64,000 nt of DNA, from positions 62,001-126,000 of the forward strand of contig NZ_JHZJ01000010.1 of the NCBI RefSeq assembly GCF_000621025.1. Reading direction: 5' to 3'. Every line of letters begins with the position of its first letter. The first letter of the stretch is position 1. Source of the DNA: Brackiella oedipodis DSM 13743 (lineage in GTDB: Bacteria; Pseudomonadota; Gammaproteobacteria; Burkholderiales; Burkholderiaceae_B). Shown here one piece after another: positions 29,932 to 38,761 of this stretch. The notes beneath the pieces are model-generated. The model was not told where the DNA came from. It saw only the letters and a program-made list of their open reading frames with translations, and did no database searches. The position numbers and the translations under genes are program-made.

Positions 29932-31041
29932 TTAACTGACAACCGCTTTGCCGTTGCGCACAAATGGTAGTTTGCAAACAGTGGCCTTGAGCCATTTACC
30001 ACGGATTTCAACTTCGGCTTCAGCGCCTTCTGGGGTGCCACTTGGCAAACGTGCAAACGCAATTGAGTAGCCTAAGGTTGGTGACATAGTACCACTCGTA
30101 GTCTCGCCCTCACCCCCTTCGACTTTGACTTTCATGTGGGCACGCATCACACCACGACCTTCGAGTTTAAGACCTTTGAAGGCACGCTTGCGTGGGTTCT
30201 CCAAGGCTTTGCGACCGATAAAGTCACGACTTTCGTCTTTTTTGTCGACGGTCCAAGCCAGTCCCGCTTCTGTGGGTTGGATGCTCTCATCCATATCTGA
30301 ACCATACAAGTTAAGACCTGCTTCAAGGCGTAATGTGTCTCGCGCACCTAAGCCGCAAGGTTGCACGCCGGCTTGTTGCAGATCTTGCCAAAATTGTTCG
30401 ACTTGTTCTGACGGTAGAGCCACTTCGACCCCGTCTTCGCCGGTGTAACCTGTGCGAGCAACGACCACTTGACCATTCTCGAAGGCCATTGAATTAAACG
30501 GTTTGAGGTCAGCCGCGGCTTGCCATTGTGGACGAACTTGCCATACGATTTCGCGAGCTTTAGGACCTTGGATGGCAATTAAAGAGAGATCGCGACGAGT
30601 CGTGAGTTTGACATCAAAACCTTCTTTGTCGATCACACTTTGCATCCAGTTGACATCTTTGTCGGCGCAACCAGCGTTAACGATGGAACGCCAGTGTGTA
30701 TCATCAAAATAATAGGTGATAAGATCATCAATAATGCCGCCTTCTTCATTGAGCATGCAGCCATAAAGCGCTTTGCCAGGGGTAGTATGAATTTTACTGA
30801 CGTCGTTACCAAGCAAACGACGTAAGAAAGCGTACGTATCTGGACCCGTAATATCGACATTAAGCATGTGAGAGACATCGAACATGCCCGCATGTTCGCG
30901 AACGGCTTTATGTTCTTCGATTTGTGAGCCGTAAGAAACCGGCATAGACCAGCCACCGAAGTCGACCATTTTGGCGCCGGCAGCCACATGAACAGGATGG
31001 AGCGCAGTTTGTAAAAGAGTTGTTGATTGATTATCTGACAT
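29932..31041 (-). CDS. gcvT: Aminomethyltransferase, T protein of glycine cleavage
   Basis: Transfers the methylene unit from GcvH to tetrahydrofolate, releasing ammonia and 5,10-methylene-THF. The start is ATG 31041, which has AAAGG upstream and gives MSDNQSTTLLQTALHPVHV; an open extension to 31092 is unlikely. The 369 residues include MVDFGGWSMPV at 25-35, catalytic D105 in GGIIDDLITYY, and ARDTLRLEAGLNLYG in the centre. It is the first gene of the operon and lies 90 nt downstream of the glycine riboswitch. Confidence 0.96.
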   Translation of the reverse strand: MSDNQSTTLLQTALHPVHVAAGAKMVDFGGWSMPVSYGSQIEEHKAVREHAGMFDVSHMLNVDITGPDTYAFLRRLLGNDVSKIHTTPGKALYGCMLNEEGGIIDDLITYYFDDTHWRSIVNAGCADKDVNWMQSVIDKEGFDVKLTTRRDLSLIAIQGPKAREIVWQVRPQWQAAADLKPFNSMAFENGQVVVARTGYTGEDGVEVALPSEQVEQFWQDLQQAGVQPCGLGARDTLRLEAGLNLYGSDMDESIQPTEAGLAWTVDKKDESRDFIGRKALENPRKRAFKGLKLEGRGVMRAHMKVKVEGGEGETTSGTMSPTLGYSIAFARLPSGTPEGAEAEVEIRGKWLKATVCKLPFVRNGKAVVS

Positions 31042-31057
31042 AGGGGAACCTTTGAAG

Positions 31058-31123
31058 TTAGATATAGATATACTGACGCAATGTGACAACATGACGACTT
31101 GACGATATCAAATCCGAATTCAT
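31058..31123 (-). CDS. Candidate 21-codon leader peptide between glycine riboswitch and gcvT
   Basis: ATG 31123 begins a 21-codon frame (MNSDLISSSRHVVTLRQYIY, then I) that ends 17 nt before the gcvT start. The sequence AGAGGGGTGG lies just upstream and overlaps the 3' strand of the riboswitch P1 stem, so it could serve as a ribosome site controlled by the aptamer. The peptide has no recognisable family and no run of glycine codons. This is a hypothesis only; chance occurrence is plausible. Confidence 0.25.
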   Translation of the reverse strand: MNSDLISSSRHVVTLRQYIYI

Positions 31124-31132
31124 ATTGATCCA

Positions 31133-31366
31133 CCCCTCTGTCCTATTGCCTGAGAGTTGAATGTCATTATGGTTTACGTTTGCCACTTTAGTACCCACTT
31201 ACTAATATCGTAAATCATAATCACGCCCCTTCGGCGTTCTATCGCTAGAATCTCTCCAGAGTGCTACGCATAGTGACTAAGCCGCTATGCCATCCGCAGT
31301 ACAGGAACCTGAGCGATTACGGGTAGAGGATTACGCCTTCGGTAGTGAGACTCACTTCTCCCACGG
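31133..31366 (-). ncRNA. Tandem glycine riboswitch
   Basis: The leftward leader of gcvT contains two consecutive glycine aptamers. Aptamer 1 (about 31366-31270) shows GGGAGAAG, CCGAAGGCGTAA and GCTCAGG, followed by TGTACTGCGGATGG. Aptamer 2 (about 31265-31133) shows TCTGGAGAGA, CGCCGAAGGGGCG, and CTCTCAGGCA followed by AGGACAGAGG. These are the conserved core elements of the family. No strong intrinsic terminator is visible between the riboswitch and gcvT, so control may be translational or need another factor. It should induce glycine cleavage when glycine is abundant. Confidence 0.92.
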
Positions 31367-31452
31367 ATTTGCAGCAAGCTTAAGCATAACCGCATAGCCG
31401 TAAAAAATCCATGCGGTCTGACCCGTATCGAAAAAAAATTTGCCCGCTTGAT

Positions 31453-32253
31453 TTAAGCCTCAATCGTAAAATCATAATCCACTGTCAGTGGTGCATGATC
31501 AGAGAATCGCTGCGCCTTGTAAACCGCCGTATGTACGGCGGTAGCAGCCACCCCTGGCGTAGCAATCTGATAGTCAATACGCCAGCCCACATTCTTGGCC
31601 CACGCCTGACCACGGTTACTCCACCAGGTATATTCGTCAGGATTAGGATTTAGGCGTCTAAATACATCGACAAAGCCACGCTTTTCGAATAAATGCGTCA
31701 TCCATGCTCGCTCTTCTGGCGTAAACCCAGAGTTTTTAAGGTTGCCCTTCCAGTTTTTTATGTCAATTTCTTTGTGTGCCATATTCCAATCGCCACAAAT
31801 GATATATTCGTGCCCCGTTTCTCGATGATGCTGCATAAAAGCATCTATCCAAGGGCCGAATTTATCTAAAAAACGAAATTTGGCGGCTTGACGCTCTTCA
31901 CTACTGGAACCCGATGGCAAATAGGCACTAATGACGGTTAAATTACGCCAATCTGCCCGGATAATTCGACCCTCTGGATCAAACTCATCACAGCCCAAAC
32001 CATGACTAATCGTCGGTTGCGGCAAGGACGTAGCACAATACAGGCCAACACCGCTGTAGCCTTTTTTGGCAGCATGACAAAAAGCGCCTTGATAGCCCTC
32101 AGGATGACGCAAGGCCTCTGTCATATCGGCGGCGCTGATCTTAATTTCTTGCAGGGCCACTAATTGGGCTTGGTGCGTTTGTAACCACTCAAAAAAGCCC
32201 TTCCGTGAGGCGGCACGAATGCCATTGACATTGACTGAGGTAATTCTTAACAC
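31453..32253 (-). CDS. xthA: Exodeoxyribonuclease III
   Basis: AP endonuclease and 3'-5' exonuclease of base-excision repair. The 266-residue protein has the EEP fold: SVNVNGIRAA at 6-15, LQEIKI at 34-39 with metal-binding E36, GDWNMAHKEIDIKNWKGN in the centre, and the C-terminal FSDHAPLTVDY with the catalytic histidine. It starts at GTG 32253 with AAGGAG 5 bp upstream. It is divergent from pyrE, a recurrent arrangement, and lies upstream of the glycine riboswitch on the same strand. Confidence 0.96.
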   Translation of the reverse strand: MLRITSVNVNGIRAASRKGFFEWLQTHQAQLVALQEIKISAADMTEALRHPEGYQGAFCHAAKKGYSGVGLYCATSLPQPTISHGLGCDEFDPEGRIIRADWRNLTVISAYLPSGSSSEERQAAKFRFLDKFGPWIDAFMQHHRETGHEYIICGDWNMAHKEIDIKNWKGNLKNSGFTPEERAWMTHLFEKRGFVDVFRRLNPNPDEYTWWSNRGQAWAKNVGWRIDYQIATPGVAATAVHTAVYKAQRFSDHAPLTVDYDFTIEA

Positions 32254-32386
32254 AAAAACTCCTTATTGAGCGCTCATTGAGAGTGGCAGCTTAGTGTCGG
32301 TCAACCGTCCAGTTTCTGGCGCCCTTTTGAATAGATAATTTTGTAAAATACTCTCTATTGTAATTTATCTTCATGAAAGGCTAAGT

Positions 32387-33085
32387 ATGTCAGCAAGCAG
32401 TGAATCAAATCTACACCCCGTACAAGCCAACGATCTGAGTCAACAATTTGTGCAGTTCGCGCTCGAGCAAGGTGTCCTTAAATTTGGTGATTTTGTCACC
32501 AAATCGGGGCGTCACAGTCCTTATTTCTTTAATGCAGGACTCTTTAATAATGGTTACAGTGCTGGCAAATTGGCGCAGTTTTTTGCACAAACACTGCATG
32601 ACAGCGGTGTTGCCTTTGATATGTTGTTTGGGCCTGCTTACAAGGGAATTAGCCTAGCAGCCACCACGGCGGTCGCCTATAGTAGTCGCTTTGATTGTGC
32701 TATTCCTTATGCCTTTAATCGCAAAGAAGCCAAAGATCATGGTGAAGGCGGCACCTTAGTTGGGGCGCCTTTACAAGGCAAAGTGGTGATCATCGATGAC
32801 GTAATCACCGCGGGGACTTCTGTGAATGAGGCCGTTTCGATTATTCGTCAAGCCGGCGCCGAAGTCGCGGCGATTTTAATTGCCCTTAACCGCATGGAAA
32901 AAGCGGGAAACGCAGAGCAACTCACAGCGCACTCTGCCGTTGAAGAGGTACAGCAACGCTATGGCGTACCCGTCATTAGTATTGCTGATCTTAATGATAT
33001 TATGGCGTTGTTAGACGGCTCAGAAGAACTAGCGGACTATCGCAGCAAAGTCGCGGCCTACCGTGACCAATATGGTGTCAAATAA
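32387..33085 (+). CDS. pyrE: Orotate phosphoribosyltransferase
   Basis: Converts orotate and PRPP to OMP in pyrimidine synthesis. At 232 residues it is slightly longer than the common 213, with a short N-terminal extension. KSGRHSPYFFNAG (39-51) and GPAYKGISLA (82-91) match PyrE, and the PRPP loop is VIIDDVITAGTS near 134-145. GAAAGG precedes the start. It overlaps the start of the MidA-like methyltransferase gene, so the two are likely co-transcribed. Confidence 0.97.
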   Translation: MSASSESNLHPVQANDLSQQFVQFALEQGVLKFGDFVTKSGRHSPYFFNAGLFNNGYSAGKLAQFFAQTLHDSGVAFDMLFGPAYKGISLAATTAVAYSSRFDCAIPYAFNRKEAKDHGEGGTLVGAPLQGKVVIIDDVITAGTSVNEAVSIIRQAGAEVAAILIALNRMEKAGNAEQLTAHSAVEEVQQRYGVPVISIADLNDIMALLDGSEELADYRSKVAAYRDQYGVK

Positions 33086-34277
33086 CACTCCAATGGCTAC
33101 CCCTTCACAAGAATCAGTCGCTCTGCAATTAAGTGATGCCGAAAGAGAGCACTGTCAAGCAACGCATGACTTTATTGCTAGCATCATTCAACAGCAAGGC
33201 GCTATTAGCTTTCAGAAATGGATGCATTATGCCCTGTACCAACCGCATTTGGGCTATTACGACAGCCCCAAAATCAAGCTAGCAGGCAGTCATCACAATG
33301 TCTCAAGTCCACAACCCTCGGGCGACTTTGTGACGGCGCCTGAGCTTAGTCCTTGGTTTGGCCGCACCCTTGCATTACAAATTGCGCAGGTGTTGGAGCA
33401 GGTAGAGTCGCCGCAGATCCTGGAATTTGGTGCTGGCAGTGGTAAATTAGCCCACAGTATTTTGCAAAGCTTAAACCGAGCCGATCTTAAGTATTACATT
33501 CTCGAAGTCTCTGCAGACCTCAAGGCGCTGCAGCAAGAAACCCTAAAAGAATATGCCGATCAAGTGATTTGGCTGAGCCAATTGCCCGAGCAGTTTAGCG
33601 GCTGCATGCTTGCTAACGAGGTGCTCGATGCCATGCCTGTGCGACTGGTCGAACGCCAAGCCGATGGCGCTATCACCGAAAAATACGTGAGCCTAGATAC
33701 GCATCATCGCTTTATCTGGCAAGAGCAGCGCCTGAACGCCGATGAGTTGCCTATCGGTATTGAGCGTTTGCCACAGACTCATCCTTACTGCAGCGAATTT
33801 AATGATCAAGGACGCGCTTGGATTACACAATTAGCGCAAATATTACGGCAAGGCGCCATTTTGCTGATCGATTACGGTTTTCCTGCGGATGAATACTATC
33901 TGCCGCAACGACAGCAAGGCACCTTGATCTGTCACTTGCATCATCAAGCTCATGACGACGTCTTAAGCTATCCTGGCGTACAAGATATCACTGCGCATGT
34001 GGACTTTACGGCCATTGCCGAGAGTGCCCATGCACAAGGTCTAGAGATCCTCGGCTACACTTCGCAGGCGAATTTCTTGATCAATTGCGGTATTTTGCAG
34101 CTTTTGAGTCAGCTCGATCCACAGGATATTGCCCATTACGCGAGTCAAGTGGGTCCCGTCCAAAAACTACTTTCCGAAGCCGAAATGGGTGAGCTCTTTA
34201 AAGCGATGTTACTGGGCAAGGGTTTGGATATGGATCCTCTCGGTTTTAGTCGAGGGGATCGCCGTCATCAGTTGTAG
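33072..34277 (+). CDS. MidA/NDUFAF7-family SAM-dependent methyltransferase
   Basis: A 401-residue protein of the COG1565/MidA family, whose mitochondrial member methylates an arginine of complex I. Visible signatures are [18 protein letters not shown] at 84-94, the SAM-binding [10 protein letters not shown] at 118-127, [12 protein letters not shown], and LIDYGF. The bacterial substrate is unknown. The start is uncertain: ATG 33072 is chosen, while GTG 33063 and ATG 33093 are in frame. It overlaps pyrE at its 5' end and converges with cca, overlapping it by 32 bp. Confidence 0.88.
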   Translation: MVSNNTPMATPSQESVALQLSDAEREHCQATHDFIASIIQQQGAISFQKWMHYALYQPHLGYYDSPKIKLAGSHHNVSSPQPSGDFVTAPELSPWFGRTLALQIAQVLEQVESPQILEFGAGSGKLAHSILQSLNRADLKYYILEVSADLKALQQETLKEYADQVIWLSQLPEQFSGCMLANEVLDAMPVRLVERQADGAITEKYVSLDTHHRFIWQEQRLNADELPIGIERLPQTHPYCSEFNDQGRAWITQLAQILRQGAILLIDYGFPADEYYLPQRQQGTLICHLHHQAHDDVLSYPGVQDITAHVDFTAIAESAHAQGLEILGYTSQANFLINCGILQLLSQLDPQDIAHYASQVGPVQKLLSEAEMGELFKAMLLGKGLDMDPLGFSRGDRRHQL

Positions 34278-35421
34278 ACTCTGCAAATAGGGCTGTTGCT
34301 TGTAGAGCTTGCAAACGGGCCTCATAAATGGCCGTTTTAATCTTCGCGACCTGCCCCTCACATTGTTGAGCAATGCGGCCAGCATCCACTTGTTGTACGG
34401 TCTCTAGCACGTGTTGCCACTGCTCAAAGCACAACGCGGTGCTTGACTTGACCTGAGTTTGTAACTCGGTAAGCAGTTGACAGGCTTGAATACTATCCAA
34501 AAAGCGTTGTGGCTTGCGCAAAGCATCGCTCTGTAAGAGTAGATCGAGAGCTTGTTGTGCGTCCCTCAGCCGCGTAACACTAAGTGCAGCGCTGAGTTGT
34601 TGCACTAAAAGTGCATACTCAAGCACCAGCGTAGGGGCCCGTAATGCCTGTAATAAGCGCTTAGGATCTGGGCTTTGGGCGCATAATAAGGCTACCCGTT
34701 GCTCCACCTTAAATCGCCTTTGCGCCGCTTGATCCAGGCTTTCTAAAACCAAAGGGGTAAGGACGAGCCCTGGCATAATAATCTCTAGGGCGTGAATCTC
34801 TGTTAAGAAATTAAAACAACGTGAGGGTTGTTGTGCCATCAGCGCCTTGCGGATTTCTTGCCAGACGCGCTCAGGCACAAGCGCTTGCACCTCACCATTG
34901 GCGACCATTTGCCGACACAACGTCAAGGTCTCTGGGGCCACCGTGAATTCAGTAAAACGCGCTAAAAACCGTGCTAACCGTAGAATTCGCACGGGATCCT
35001 CGACAAAGGCCTCACTAACATGGCGTAAACGTCGGTCTTGGATATCCTGGAGGCCACCAAAGGGATCATGCAATTGCCCCTCAGGATCCTGAGCAATAGC
35101 ATTAATCGTAAGATCGCGTCGTTGTAAATCCTGTGCGAGACTGACATCGTGACCCGTATAAAAGCTAAAGCCCTTGTAACCTTGAGAAATTTTTCTCTCG
35201 GTGCGCGCCAGCGCATATTCCTCTTTGGTTTGCGGATGCAAAAACACTGGAAAGTCACCACCCACGGGTGTAAAGCCGCGCGCCACCATGGTTTGCGGAT
35301 CGGCGCCCACCACGACCCAATCCTTATCGCCAACAGGCAGCTGCAATAAGGCATCACGAACTGCGCCCCCTACCAAATAAACGTCTAAACCTGCGGTGGC
35401 TGCATCTACAGTAGTGGCCAT
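34246..35421 (-). CDS. cca: CCA tRNA nucleotidyltransferase
   Basis: Adds or repairs the 3' CCA end of tRNAs. Class II nucleotidyltransferase signatures are clear: LVGGAVRD at 16-23, catalytic aspartates D32 and D34 in [13 protein letters not shown] near 70-77, and [10 protein letters not shown] at 101-110. At 391 residues it is shorter than the E. coli enzyme, and I see no HD phosphohydrolase motif after residue 220, so it probably lacks the phosphatase activities of multifunctional Cca. Its start codon overlaps the slt stop codon by 1 bp. Confidence 0.94.
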   Translation of the reverse strand: MATTVDAATAGLDVYLVGGAVRDALLQLPVGDKDWVVVGADPQTMVARGFTPVGGDFPVFLHPQTKEEYALARTERKISQGYKGFSFYTGHDVSLAQDLQRRDLTINAIAQDPEGQLHDPFGGLQDIQDRRLRHVSEAFVEDPVRILRLARFLARFTEFTVAPETLTLCRQMVANGEVQALVPERVWQEIRKALMAQQPSRCFNFLTEIHALEIIMPGLVLTPLVLESLDQAAQRRFKVEQRVALLCAQSPDPKRLLQALRAPTLVLEYALLVQQLSAALSVTRLRDAQQALDLLLQSDALRKPQRFLDSIQACQLLTELQTQVKSSTALCFEQWQHVLETVQQVDAGRIAQQCEGQVAKIKTAIYEARLQALQATALFAESTTDDGDPLD

Positions 35422-37502
35422 TAGCGCACCGTGCCTAAACGTTGGGTCAAGGATTGTGCTTGATGATGATTAAACATCATGCTGTACCAAATCGTATTGG
35501 CCATGACGTTTTTGACATAAATACGGGTCTCGGTATAGGGAATAGTTTCAACAAAAATGGCCGCTTCGATGGGATGAGAAAAATCATTTTGCCAGCGAAT
35601 AGCACGATTCGGACCAGCATTATAGCCTGCGGTAGCCAGCAATTCGGAGCCATTTAGACGATCTAAGGTCATGCGTAAATAGGCCGTCCCTAAGAGCGTA
35701 TTGAGATTAAAATCATGTAAATCAGCACGATTGACTCCGCCCATACCGAGTTTGCGCGCCACCACACGCGCAGTTTCTGGCATGATTTGCATTAATCCAG
35801 CCGCCCCCGAACTTGAGCGTGCCACCGTCACAAAACGGGATTCTTGCCGAATTAAGCCATATACCCAGGCGGGATCAACCCCTTGCTTGGAGGCTTCCGC
35901 ACGCACTTGTTGATCAAAAGGTGCCGGAAAACGCTGAGCCATATTGATTTGACTCTTGCTTTGCAGCGAAGTGTTGATGGCTCGATCATAAAAATGGGAA
36001 TCTAAGGCCCATTGTGCCGCGGCTAATAATTGCCGATCACTAAGCCCTTGAATCGCAAAATTCCATTCAGCCACCGCACTGGCGTGCGCGCCCATATTAA
36101 ATAAGGCAATCGCGTTTTGCAGACCGCTATTGCGTTGGATCTGATGGACTTCTTGGCTGCTCACTGCACGAGCCTCTTGCGGCCATTGGATTTTTTGACC
36201 TAAGGCCTCGCGAGCTAATTGTCCATAAAAATCATCATGCGACAATAAAGATGTAAAACCCGCCTGAGCCTGGCTTTGTTTGCCCAAGGCTTGCAAGGCG
36301 CGGGCCCGCCAATAACGCCAGGCTGTTTCTTGGCGCTGTGCCTGATTCATACGTTCAATATTGTCGAACACCGCTTGCCAATCAATCTGTGCCTGATACA
36401 ATGCCGCCCTGACTCGCCACGCGGCATTGTAATCACGTAAATACACCCCCTTGGCTTCTTGATACCAGGCGTGCGCTTGCGGTTCACGATTCAGCGCCGC
36501 GACTAAGGCAAATTGTGTAAAGGCCCAGCGCTTGTCGTCTTCGCGTAGCAATTGGGTTTGCCGCAATACCTCTATGCCCTGCTGACGGTCCTGACGTGCC
36601 AAACGACTAAACGCAATGGCACGTAATTCAGCATGGGCATCATCGGCCGGCACCCCACTTTGCTGTGCTATCCAAGCCTTGGGATTAGCATAAATACGAT
36701 CATAGTCAGACATCTGCGCGGCCGTAAACACCGCATTGGCATAATGTCTGGCGGCTTGTTTATCGTCGTACTCGACCGCGTCGCGTAACAACGCTTGAAC
36801 ATCTTTAAGATGCAACTGCCCCTGACTTTGGAGGGTATTGAGTAAACCCCAACAGTTTTTGCCGGGCTTAAATGTAGACATGGCCTCTGAGGTACGGATG
36901 GCATGCCCCGCGATTAATTTGGCCTGCGTCAGCGCGCACTGTGCTTGGCTGTCATTTAAATTAATGGGATCTAGCGCTAAGATCACCTGATAATCACCAC
37001 GATTGGCCGCCGCTTTGGCCCAATCGGCTTTTAGGCGCTCAGCGACGTATGTGTGCTTGTATGTTTGTAAAAAACGATTAAGTTCAGTCGTTGGAAATAA
37101 TTGTGTCGCATCATTAACTTGATGACGCAAATACCAAAACATTGGATAAGCGCCCAATTGATAGTCATTTTGGGCGCTTTGCGCAAGCGTAGGTAAGCGT
37201 TGCCATTGGCGTGTACGCTGCGCCTCATAGGCCTGTACCACCGCCTGTCTAGCCGTCGGATCTACCGGCTTAAGCGCGCGCTGCTGCAAAAAATGACGAT
37301 CGGGATGCAGGCTGCTTTGCTCTGCTTGTGGATTTTGAGACTCATCCGCCGCCTCTGATTGACCTTGCGGCGCACAAGCGGCCACCAAGCCGATAAGTCC
37401 AGCCAGACTCAAGCCTTGCAAACTCAACAGCAAGCCTTTATAGGGCCTTCGCAGGACTTGCGTGGAAGACGTGGATGACCGTAAATCCGCAAAAAATTTC
37501 AT
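35421..37502 (-). CDS. slt: Lytic murein transglycosylase, Slt70-like, predicted lipoprotein
   Basis: Cleaves glycan strands of peptidoglycan with 1,6-anhydro-muramic acid formation. A hydrophobic signal (residues 22-42) ends in a lipobox VAAC with C43, so the protein is probably membrane-anchored rather than soluble as E. coli Slt70. The long helical superhelical U-domain is rich in A and Q (about 80-520). The SLT domain follows with catalytic E554 in [16 protein letters not shown] and [12 protein letters not shown]. The 693 residues fit the family. It is divergent from the 5-formyl-THF cyclo-ligase gene and upstream of cca. Confidence 0.94.
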   Translation of the reverse strand: MKFFADLRSSTSSTQVLRRPYKGLLLSLQGLSLAGLIGLVAACAPQGQSEAADESQNPQAEQSSLHPDRHFLQQRALKPVDPTARQAVVQAYEAQRTRQWQRLPTLAQSAQNDYQLGAYPMFWYLRHQVNDATQLFPTTELNRFLQTYKHTYVAERLKADWAKAAANRGDYQVILALDPINLNDSQAQCALTQAKLIAGHAIRTSEAMSTFKPGKNCWGLLNTLQSQGQLHLKDVQALLRDAVEYDDKQAARHYANAVFTAAQMSDYDRIYANPKAWIAQQSGVPADDAHAELRAIAFSRLARQDRQQGIEVLRQTQLLREDDKRWAFTQFALVAALNREPQAHAWYQEAKGVYLRDYNAAWRVRAALYQAQIDWQAVFDNIERMNQAQRQETAWRYWRARALQALGKQSQAQAGFTSLLSHDDFYGQLAREALGQKIQWPQEARAVSSQEVHQIQRNSGLQNAIALFNMGAHASAVAEWNFAIQGLSDRQLLAAAQWALDSHFYDRAINTSLQSKSQINMAQRFPAPFDQQVRAEASKQGVDPAWVYGLIRQESRFVTVARSSSGAAGLMQIMPETARVVARKLGMGGVNRADLHDFNLNTLLGTAYLRMTLDRLNGSELLATAGYNAGPNRAIRWQNDFSHPIEAAIFVETIPYTETRIYVKNVMANTIWYSMMFNHHQAQSLTQRLGTVR

Positions 37503-37566
37503 GAACTCTTACCTTTTTGTCGCGTTATACTGGCGGCTATACTTGCTTATAACCTAGATAAATACG

Positions 37567-38154
37567 ATGACACCAGACGCTTATCAAGACCTTCGCCGCC
37601 AATTATTAGATCAGCGCAAGCAATTGAGCCGCGCTCAGATTGCCAAAGACTCAGAACGCCTCTGTCAGCACTTTTTGGATTGGTTTACGACCAGTGATTA
37701 TGCTGACAGGACATGTCAAATCAGTGCTTTTTGGCCCATCCGTGAAGAACCCGATCTGCGCCCCTTACTCAAGCACTTGAGCAAACTCGGACACACCATC
37801 AGTTTACCTGTGATCGAGGCCAATCACGAGCCCTTAGCGTTTTTTGAGTGGCAAGCAGATGAACCTTTACAGGAAGCGCCGTTTGGTACCCGAGAACCGG
37901 CCCGTCATCGTCCTGCCGCAAAACCAGACATCATGCTCACGCCCATGCTCGCGTATGGCCAAAATGGTGAACGCATGGGCTATGGCGGGGGTTTTTATGA
38001 TCGCACGCTCGAGCAACTCAGACAACAGCCCCCTGCCCCCTTGGTACTTGGGGTGACTTGGCAATGTCTGCAACTTCCTCAAGACTATTTGCCACAACGC
38101 CACGACCAGGCCATTAATGGTATTTTGACCGAAAACGGTCTGCGCTTTTTCTAA
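37567..38154 (+). CDS. fau: 5-Formyltetrahydrofolate cyclo-ligase
   Basis: ATP-dependent conversion of 5-formyl-THF to 5,10-methenyl-THF, returning the storage folate to the active pool. The 195-residue protein shows the basic N-terminal RRQLLDQRKQLS, FWPIREEPDLRPLL (55-68), and the strong GYGGGFYDRT motif at 138-147 that binds ATP and substrate, followed by HDQAI near 179. Normal family length. The gene stands alone between divergent slt and the convergent membrane-protein gene. It complements gcv and fhs elsewhere in the window. Confidence 0.95.
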   Translation: MTPDAYQDLRRQLLDQRKQLSRAQIAKDSERLCQHFLDWFTTSDYADRTCQISAFWPIREEPDLRPLLKHLSKLGHTISLPVIEANHEPLAFFEWQADEPLQEAPFGTREPARHRPAAKPDIMLTPMLAYGQNGERMGYGGGFYDRTLEQLRQQPPAPLVLGVTWQCLQLPQDYLPQRHDQAINGILTENGLRFF

Positions 38155-38173
38155 CACCACCACGGGCTTGTGC

Positions 38174-38761
38174 TTAGATTTCACCCTTTTGTTTGGCTTG
38201 CGCTAACTGCGGTGTTTGGTAAGTCAGGTGGACGCGACTAGCCAAGGCAAAGTAAGCAATAAAGGCGGTCATAATGACGAGCAGCACAAATAAGTTCATG
38301 GCTATCGGAATATCTTGCCCGATGGAACTGGCCACGTATTTGGGGTAAGAGATATTGACCAACAGATAGAACACCAGCAAAAAACTCGTTGCTATCAGCC
38401 ATTTAATGATGCGCTGCGGAGTATCCGGTGTTTTTTTGAAAACTAAAAACACCATAAAAAGCGTCACAAACACGAGCGCTACGCTGATGGCAAACTCCAC
38501 ACCCAACAATTGTTGCACCATAGGGTATTTGTAACGCAAACTGCTATGACGCAAATACTTAAGATAGACCAAAATACTCGTGATATTGTAGAGCGCGATA
38601 TTGATACTGCACAGAATAAAGAGAAGCAAGCCGCCGGCAATCCCCTGTTGACGAGAGCTTTTGTCTGGGTGACGCAAGACAAAGACGGCGCTTAAGAGCA
38701 CAAAAGGCAAAACCACAATCACCAGAGAAATATACAACCACGTAATCGTATCTGGCCTCAT
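38174..38761 (-). CDS. Five-helix integral membrane protein, possibly DUF2569-like
   Basis: The 195 residues contain five clear membrane segments at about 7-29, 42-66, 86-110, 120-138 and 150-172, with a basic cytosolic C-terminal tail ending AQAKQKGEI. The N-terminal GIAGGLLLF and the C-terminal AYFALASRVHLTYQ resemble the ends of DUF2569 proteins, but this assignment is tentative. The start codon ATG directly follows the pepD stop (TAAATG), so it should be co-translated with the dipeptidase. A role with PepD, for example peptide handling, is only a guess from position. Confidence 0.7.
   Translation of the reverse strand: MRPDTITWLYISLVIVVLPFVLLSAVFVLRHPDKSSRQQGIAGGLLLFILCSINIALYNITSILVYLKYLRHSSLRYKYPMVQQLLGVEFAISVALVFVTLFMVFLVFKKTPDTPQRIIKWLIATSFLLVFYLLVNISYPKYVASSIGQDIPIAMNLFVLLVIMTAFIAYFALASRVHLTYQTPQLAQAKQKGEI

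Noticed and set aside
30633-31133. A 166-codon leftward frame overlapping gcvT and its leader
   Set aside because: It reads the gcvT coding region in another frame and has no family resemblance; the gcvT frame is certain.
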